Source: Paramarasmius palmivorus
Taxonomy: Eukaryota > Basidiomycota > Agaricomycetes > Agaricales > Marasmiaceae
Assembly: GCA_037176845.1 (NCBI GenBank)
Contig: JAYKXP010000019.1
Span: forward strand, 558,001 to 622,000
Direction of reading: 5' to 3'
DNA length: 64,000 nucleotides
Under the pieces are notes generated by a model. That model was given only the letters and a program-made list of their open reading frames with translations, ran no database searches and was not told the origin of the DNA. The position numbers were made by a program, and so were the translations under genes. Of the stretch, positions 57,904 through 64,000 are shown piece by piece (the first letter of the stretch is position 1; every line of letters starts with the position of its first letter).

Positions 57904-58460
57904 ATGTCCTCTGCCACTGGTGAGCCCTATCCTCTCAGTGCTTGTTGAGCCCTCACTGACTAGTTTTACAGAACAACACGAAGCCAACGTTGCTCGCGGT
58001 CTCAAAGCCGCCATTCACAACCCCCGTGTCTCCGACGAAGCCAAGGAACATGCTCAAGAACGTTTGGAAGAGATGGGTGTTGCTGTCGAGACTACAACTA
58101 CTAACACCGAGAACGACAAGCATACCAATCACGTCTTGGGTGGCTTCAAGGCAACACTGTCTAGTATGTTCTAAAACCCAGTACTGTTGCATGTACTGAT
58201 TCACTATGATAGATCCAACCACCTCTGACGAAGCCAAGGCACATGCTCGTGAAGTTCTCGAGAAAGCTGGCGCTCTTCCGGACACCAATGACGACGAACA
58301 TGAGAAACGCGTCCTCGCAGGCTACAAGGCTGCTTTGCACAGTGCGTATGGTCGTGTCATGCAAAGTATTACCATCTGAACGACCCTTTCAGACCCTAAT
58401 GTCTCCGAAGAGGCTAAGGAGAATGCGCAGAAGGTTCTTCAGGAACACGACGCTCTCTGA
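57904..58460 (+). CDS. Con-6 family protein, three repeats
   Basis: Exons 57904-57919, 57972-58163, 58213-58341 and 58393-58460 make 134 residues. Three copies of the Con-6 motif appear: NVARGLKAAIHNPRVSDEAK, HVLGGFKATLSNPTTSDEAK and RVLAGYKAALHNPNVSEEAK. The last two introns cut at the same place in their repeats (before NP), so the gene grew by exon duplication. Con-6 proteins are small, hydrophilic, made in conidia and under stress or light in fungi; molecular role unknown. A strong TATA box fits inducible, high expression. Confidence 0.9.
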
Positions 58461-58745
58461 TACATTGCGGCGCGAGGCAACTACTTTCTTGGAATTGTAC
58501 ATTACATCGATTGTATAGTAGCATTACCAATGGTTGAATAATCTGCTCGTAGACATGAACATGTGGGATGCTAGTACTAGGAGCTATAGGGAACTGAAGG
58601 CATGCGGGCGTCGCATTGTAGAACTGCAAATTCCACGAAAACTGGGTCTGTTCTGCAGAGTTCTAGTCGGGGCAGGTATACAACCATCGTCTACGCGGAA
58701 GTAGTCAGCCCGGTTTTACTGCCAGCGAGGATCATATTCTGTCCA

Positions 58746-60363
58746 TCACAAGGAACACCCTCGAAGGTGACATACAGTTTCCAAACGTTGGCGACCGTCC
58801 GGAGAGATGAGCCTGGATGCGTTTTTGACAGCTGAGCGAAGCTGAACCACGAGATCTAGTCAAGGATAAGCAGCCGAGTAGTGATAAAACCATGAAATAC
58901 GACTTACAATCATCTAAATCTCCGCTGTACATCTCCAGAAGGTATATGATGATGTCTATTGTCGAAGGCGGTAGTGTCGGTCCATGGGGTGAGTATCGAG
59001 AATCATCCAGGTACAATTGCGCAGAGACGGAATTGACGATCCGAATACAGCCCTCCAGACAATATCGTATCCTAGCGTTGCTCGGGGCGTATCGCCGAAA
59101 TAGAAGGCAGGTTATGTCAATGATATCCTTCTTAGCCGTTATGTCCATAATCTCTCCGCTAGCGGCATCGAGGAAACTTTCCAAAACGTCGACGGATATC
59201 ACGGCTGTAGAGGTCGTCGATGAGCTGGTATCAGCCATTCCTTTCTCAGCGTCAGAGTTTGTATCCACACGGCTGGCCCTTTGTCTGGCAGTGATCAAGA
59301 AGGGCACTAGATCCCTCAATGTCCTGACTGCCGTCTCCACATCCAGTTCCCTGAGACAATCCGCAAATACGCCGCTCGGCGTAAAGGCATACATCCAACC
59401 CATCGTCTTCTGCATTCCATGCTCGTACAACTCTCCATCACAATACTTCAGATCGTACATTCCCCATCCCAGGGACTGAATGTACCGAACGATAGCATCT
59501 AAGCCTCGTATGAAGGAAAAACCACGTCCGCTAGGTATCGCACGGTTGAGGATCAACAGGATAGGTGTGGCTATCCTGATGATGATCCAACCGAGGGGTG
59601 TCTTGTATGGGCATTGCCAGGGAAGGTAACGAGCCGATTTGTCGAACACCCAGGTCAAGATGAGAAGCAATGGCGCAAGCGTCGTTGTGATGATGAGGAA
59701 CGCGAGGCACACCATGACGGCCACCAGGACAACCATAGCCACAAAGCGATGGATATCCCATAGCATCTTCGCGACGCCGATAAAGAAAAGTGCGGTAGCC
59801 ACTTGGAGAAGGAGGGGAATTGAGGCAATGAGCTCGGGAACACCCCATGCATGGAGGCCTTCGTGGCGGGATTGGCGAACAGCGAGCATCTGACGTGAAT
59901 TAAGATGGGCAGGGTATTCACGTTGGTACTCTCGCATCCATTGCTTGCAAAGAATGCTGAGATGTGCGGCCGCAAGGCTCAAAATGAGGCTGAGAAAATA
60001 AAAGACGTTGACTTGAACGGACGATGATATCGCGATGAATTCGCTTTGCTGGGAAGGTTGAGGGAATGGAGTGGAAGGAGACGCCAGTTGCTGGGATATT
60101 TGGCGAAGTAGGCTAACCATATCTTCCTGGGGGTCTGGCTGGAGGGTTTTGTACGATTCTACAGCAAAAGCTGTCACTACTGCAGAGAAAAGACCGGACT
60201 TTTGAACGGTAAGTACCTCAGTCATGAAACCTGGAGCAGACAGACGCACAAAAACGAGTAGTGCATCGATATCCTTCTCCCATCTTGCACAAAGTCCAGC
60301 ATCAAAAGCTCCAGCAATATCGACACATCTTCTGAATGTCGTTGCAGCATCGCTCAGGTCCAT
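58746..60363 (-). CDS. DUF6535 membrane protein
   Basis: From ATG 60363 (MDLSDAATTF) with two introns it gives about 504 residues. The first intron is 51 bases, divisible by three and stop-free, so it hides in the open frame; removing it gives the family core LLVFSGLFSAVVTAF. A second GTAAGT...ACTAG intron near 58910-58860 replaces the C-terminus with LVVQLRSAVKNASRLI and ends at 58746. Four membrane segments follow the family order (FYFLSLILSLAAAHLSILCKQW, IPLLLQVATALFFIGVAKML, VLVAVMVCLAFLIITTTLAPLL and the GWIIIRIATPILL region). DUF6535 is basidiomycete-specific, multi-copy and of unknown role. Confidence 0.75.
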
Positions 60364-60874
60364 GTCTTCGTCCTGAGCGTGGAGCTTATGGTGAAAAGGG
60401 TCTCCTGAAATCCACGACTTTGAGCTGGTCGAAGGCTGCTGGCATTTCTTTTCTCCTGGTTGACCATCTCGCTGTAATAAAATGTCGTTCTACAAGACAG
60501 GTTCGGAATCAAGTTGCTTGTGGGACCTAGATATGCCTTGCTCACCGACTGCATTTCTGCTCCCTGTAATGAGGGCTCCAAGAATAGGTACACCAAGGCC
60601 CAAGCTGAACCATGGTATATATGAGGAATAAATGAATTAAAGTCGAGAGAAGCAGTGTTGGATGATGGTTACAATCAAGTTACAATCAGAAAGTGAACGC
60701 TATCGGGTATCTAGCGAAAACCCGCAGTCAGGGGCATGAATCCAATCACAAATTTCTTGAATAGAGTTGTATACAATGATGATTGAACTAGTATGAATGA
60801 TACGGTACTAAGTAATGATACAAAAACGCAGCGTCCAGCCCCAAGTACTTCGAAATGATAGTATCCGAACCTAA
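60364..60874. other. Spacer between two minus-strand genes
   Basis: 510 bases. An upstream in-frame extension (FHHKLHAQDED) exists before the DUF6535 start, but no ATG joins it. Nothing else seen. Confidence 0.3.
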
Positions 60875-62412
60875 TCAAGCCGTGGAAGTTTGCTAAAGAC
60901 ATGGATGAGTCAACCGATACCATAGTTGATACATGAAAACACACGCACCTTTAAGACTGCCACAAGTTTCTTCATCGCCTCTGCGGCTGCCGCTTCCTTA
61001 AGGTAGCTCGCAGTCTTAGTCTCCATTTCCACACCCTTTGCAACATCAGCAAGATCATATTGACCTATCATCGGAACATTGAAGCGCCAGTACACCTTCC
61101 TATGGATAGACGGAAAATTAGTCCAATATCATTGGCGAAAAGAGATCTGCACGTACTTGTAAGGGCTGTGGGTCATACGAACGTGCGCTTGTTCCGAATT
61201 AGAGGCGACGTTCGCAAGGTATGTCGTGAGGTTCTCGAGGCGGTTTGAAGCATCTATACCCAGGAACGGCATGAGGAACCGTGTAATCAACGGAATGAGT
61301 ATGTATTACCTTCTACTCGCTTCTCGATGAGCCCAGTAAGCACCCCTCCAGTGGGATCGAGCGGATTATACTTGACTGGGAATTCGACTTTGGGAACCTT
61401 GTCAATAAGCCCAGTAAAGACTCCAGCAGTAGGATCGAGAGGGTTAGGTGTTCGAGGCATGCTTGGGAAACTCGGAATGCTCGGAAGATTGAAACCACCA
61501 AAGCTGAGGAAGTTGGCTCCCATGATACCGTAAGCTTCGGAGTTCGGAATACTATTTCAGAATGCAAATAAGTCACAGAATTCGGTGAAGCAATTGCAAG
61601 AACATACACAGGATTCAAACGAATTTCAGCCTGAGATGGGCTCGCCGAGTACGCCGTATCGTTCAACCCTGTGCCTAGAGAAACGATGACACCTATACCA
61701 CGGTTGATCCATTCTGGTATCATCGCAACTTCTCTGATAGCGACTTCCGTTGGGTTATTGAACCCCGCACCTCCAGCATCAGCGAACGTGGTACCATCGA
61801 CAGTGATAGGGTCGAAATATGTCGGGGCTGCCGAGGTAGCTCGGGCTGCTTGGACAGCAGTCCACGAGTATGTCTTGGAAGTGGGAGGTGGACATCCTTC
61901 TGTGTCGGCGTACGTTCGGAGAAGAATGGCATCGTCACAGACCCTTTGGTTAATCGTTGTAGTAACAGCTGTCTATAGTCCTTGATCAGTATTCTTGACC
62001 TCGAGAGTAGCAGTGAGACCTAACATACCCTCACTGTTCCTGGTAAAAGAAGCGACTGGTCGCCCAAAATGTCCCTGTAGAAACCTTCTAGCTTCCGTGT
62101 ATCATAGCGCGATGTACCCTTCAGAACGTAATCGATGTTGCCCTTGTCATTCACAAAGATCTTGGTCCCAAGTTCAAGATATTTCGCTCTTGCTTCTTCG
62201 ACGGAGAGACCCAAACGACCAACGAGGAGAGCGATGAGCCCACCAGTGGAAGTGCCAATGATAAAATCGAAAACTTCGCAAGGCTTTGGTACCTTTCCAG
62301 TGGAATCAGCAAGGCTCTTCATGAGCTCGTTGAGGATCGCTAGCGACGAGATACCGCGGTAACCTCCGCCATCGAGAGAGAGAATTCGGAGTGGTCGCTG
62401 TGATTGAGACAT
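60875..62412 (-). CDS. Patatin-like phospholipase
   Basis: Six exons (62029-62412, 61608-61972, 61310-61551, 61157-61253, 60949-61099 and 60875-60892) join in frame to 418 residues. Motifs: the oxyanion loop DGGGYRG (14-20), nucleophile GTSTGG with Ser55, and the dyad aspartate in DAGGAGFNNP near 193. Patatins hydrolyse acyl groups of phospholipids and galactolipids with a Ser-Asp dyad. A C-terminal part holds two near-identical stretches (NPLDPTAGVFTGLI and NPLDPTGGVLTGLI), an amphipathic repeat outside the catalytic fold. No signal peptide, so likely cytosolic or membrane-surface. The last exon is only 18 bases and ends QTSTA. Confidence 0.85.
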
Positions 62413-63591
62413 GAGAAGCTAGTAGCTTTGGGGAATGAGTTCTATGGACGCACCAAAAACCGTTATATATCCCAAATACTGTTCCTGAAACTGGGTGGCG
62501 TTCTGCCCTGGATGAGCCTTTTGCGAAGCGTTGGCAGACAACGACGTCGCCTAGGGTTTCGGCGTGCCAAATCTCCCGAGCTTGCAACCTCGAGCGTTCC
62601 TGCAGCAACATATTCCCCCTTTCAACAATGACTCTGGACCTGTTTGTGACATTGAGAATGGTTTTCAGGTCGGCTGGTATCAAACATTATGCAGGGTCCC
62701 GGTCAGCTTGGGGTTGGCAGCTCCTGGGTGGATTCGATGCTCAAAGTCTGCGAAGGAAATGAGACCAATAGCCAGTCCGAGTGTTTGAAATCGCACCATA
62801 GGTAGTATCGTTCAGCTAGTGCACCAATAGAGCCAAGATAGAGCACTCGCGACTCGGAGCGATGAGTACTGTTCGATGTCAAAATCAAAACTGCCGCAAA
62901 TCCGGGTCAGGCGTGTCGCGTCACCTATTTTCCCATGCATTGGCACTCTTTCATCAGCTCTCCCACGTCGCCGTCGACTCATTCTCGCAACTGGTAACCC
63001 AACGCGATGCCTCAATCATCTTCTGGTCAGAACATTCTTTTTCTTGGTAAATAATCTGGAGACTGAAACGGCTTCAGGTTGCAGGTATACCCCATCGTAT
63101 GGAAGCCTCGCTAACAAGTTGTTGCCAGCCGCTTACTAGTTAACGATCGTACTTTTCCTTTTCGAGCTTTCGGTCAATGCATTCGGATACAGAAAGAACC
63201 CTAAAGACTAGTCTGTATTCTTTTGGCCGCGATCATTATGGAACCCAGACCACCGGAGTCAAGCACTCGTTTCAACACCTCCTCCTCCTCCTCCATTTTA
63301 CTGTCCGTCTCTCCTGCTTTCTGTTGCAGCAAATGCCTACGTGATGACTCATGCCAGTCTTCATGATATTCTGCTGTGAGCTATTGGCGTCAGACAGAAG
63401 AACGAGCTCAGGCCTGTCGCCGCCTTACAGACCCCACTTCGGTATCCGGAAATTGAAATGTACATTGAATAGAGATGAAATTGGTATCGAGACTGGACCT
63501 TTGATACCCCGACGTATCATATGATTCCGTATTCAAATGTAACTCAAAAGACGAGCGAAAAGCAGCTTATCGCCTTCCAGCTCTTTTCAAG
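62413..63591. other. 1.2 kb between divergent patatin and rhodopsin-like genes
   Basis: No gene or repeat supported. It should hold both promoters. Confidence 0.3.
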
Positions 63592-64000
63592 ATGGCAGTA
63601 CCCGAACCAACATTGCCTCAGCTACGAGGTGCGCTCTTCTACGCGCAAACGCATGACTCGACGCTGATAATTTCATTCATTCTAGCCGCAGCCATCGCAG
63701 GCGCGACTATCGCTATCCTGGCGACATCCTTTCGCCTGTATCTCCGTGCCAAGCGTCGCAGTTTTTGGTGGGATGATGCTTGGGCTTTCATGTCAATGGT
63801 CGCAATCGTTGTAATGTTGACAGGGATGCTAATATTCACCTCCCCTCCTGGCAAGTCACACTTTCTTTTGACATAGAATCCCGCTGACGCGTTGGGGTCT
63901 CAGATGCACACCCCTATCACACAAAAATCGCTGCCTACTACATGTTCGACAATGGATTTTATGGCGTCATCTGGTGTGCTCGCATATCCATGGTTCTGAC
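63592..64000 (+). CDS. Fungal rhodopsin-like integral membrane protein, 5' part
   Basis: Begins MAVPEPTLPQLR. First exon 63592-63850 encodes two membrane segments (IISFILAAAIAGATIAILAT and AFMSMVAIVVMLTGMLIF) around the landmark FRLYLR..RRSFWWDDAW. The next junction is a GC-AG intron (donor G|GCAAGT at 63851-63856, acceptor TCTCAG ending 63903) restoring frame as SPPDAHPYHTKIAAYYMFD. The gene runs off the window after about 118 residues. The SAT4/rhodopsin-fungi family is seven-pass and of uncertain function. The WWDDAW box is the best marker. Confidence 0.7.

Overview
The window is nuclear DNA from a filamentous basidiomycete, most likely a mushroom-forming agaric (Agaricomycetes). The evidence is many short GT-AG introns of about 50 bases, a family of intron-rich 7-TM proteins, a DUF6535 protein, a Con-6 protein, F-box and MYND families, and a KDZ-type transposase with CxC-like cysteine clusters. 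Genus cannot be fixed from sequence alone. Gene models below were spliced by eye, checked for frame continuity, and lack transcript support.

Left part and the main discovery (1-26.2 kb). Two related 7-TM genes lie in tandem. The second (5' part 2487-3182, 3' part 25473-26184) is split by two insertions: a 556-bp TA-flanked MITE (3183-3738) and a very large element (about 3753-25472, 21.7 kb). The large element has 115-bp inverted repeats about 95% identical (3767-3881 and 25341-25455). An 11-bp repeat of host coding sequence flanks it. About 1 kb (left) and 2 kb (right) of subterminal DNA is packed with a 22-bp dyad motif (7-bp arms, 8-base loop) whose loop polarity is mostly opposite at the two ends. 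Inside are a KDZ-like transposase gene (20178-23196), a divergent partner gene only 86 bp away, two small basic-N-terminus genes, a gene with two RNase H1 N-terminal (hybrid-binding, 'viroplasmin') repeats, a 1046-aa orphan gene, an F-box-like gene and a MYND zinc-finger gene. A young gag-only Copia LTR element (12191-15476, apparently identical 364-bp LTRs, 5-bp target duplication) has landed in the hybrid-binding gene. I read this as a multi-gene, cargo-carrying KDZ-type DNA transposon.

Right part (26.2-64 kb). Ordinary host genes: a HAM1-like protein, a secreted PL14-like polysaccharide lyase, a small orphan, two C2H2-like zinc-finger proteins, a 2-Cys peroxiredoxin, a SET-domain protein, a secreted ricin-B-like protein, a secreted GH105-like hydrolase, an orphan with glycine-rich repeats, a third 7-TM family member, a BTG/Tob-like protein, a Con-6 protein, a DUF6535 membrane protein, a patatin-like phospholipase and the 5' end of a fungal rhodopsin-like membrane protein. 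Non-coding curiosities are a GTCC-rich microrepeat zone (48.9-49.4 kb) and three direct copies of a roughly 287-bp unit with a GC hairpin followed by a T run (56.4-57.1 kb).

The genes of the large element plausibly act as one mobile unit. The KDZ protein would bind the dyad arrays and TIRs and mobilise the element. The partner, small basic and hybrid-binding proteins may assist. The MYND and F-box genes look like captured host cargo. The right-hand host genes show no operon-like logic beyond several secreted carbohydrate-active proteins.
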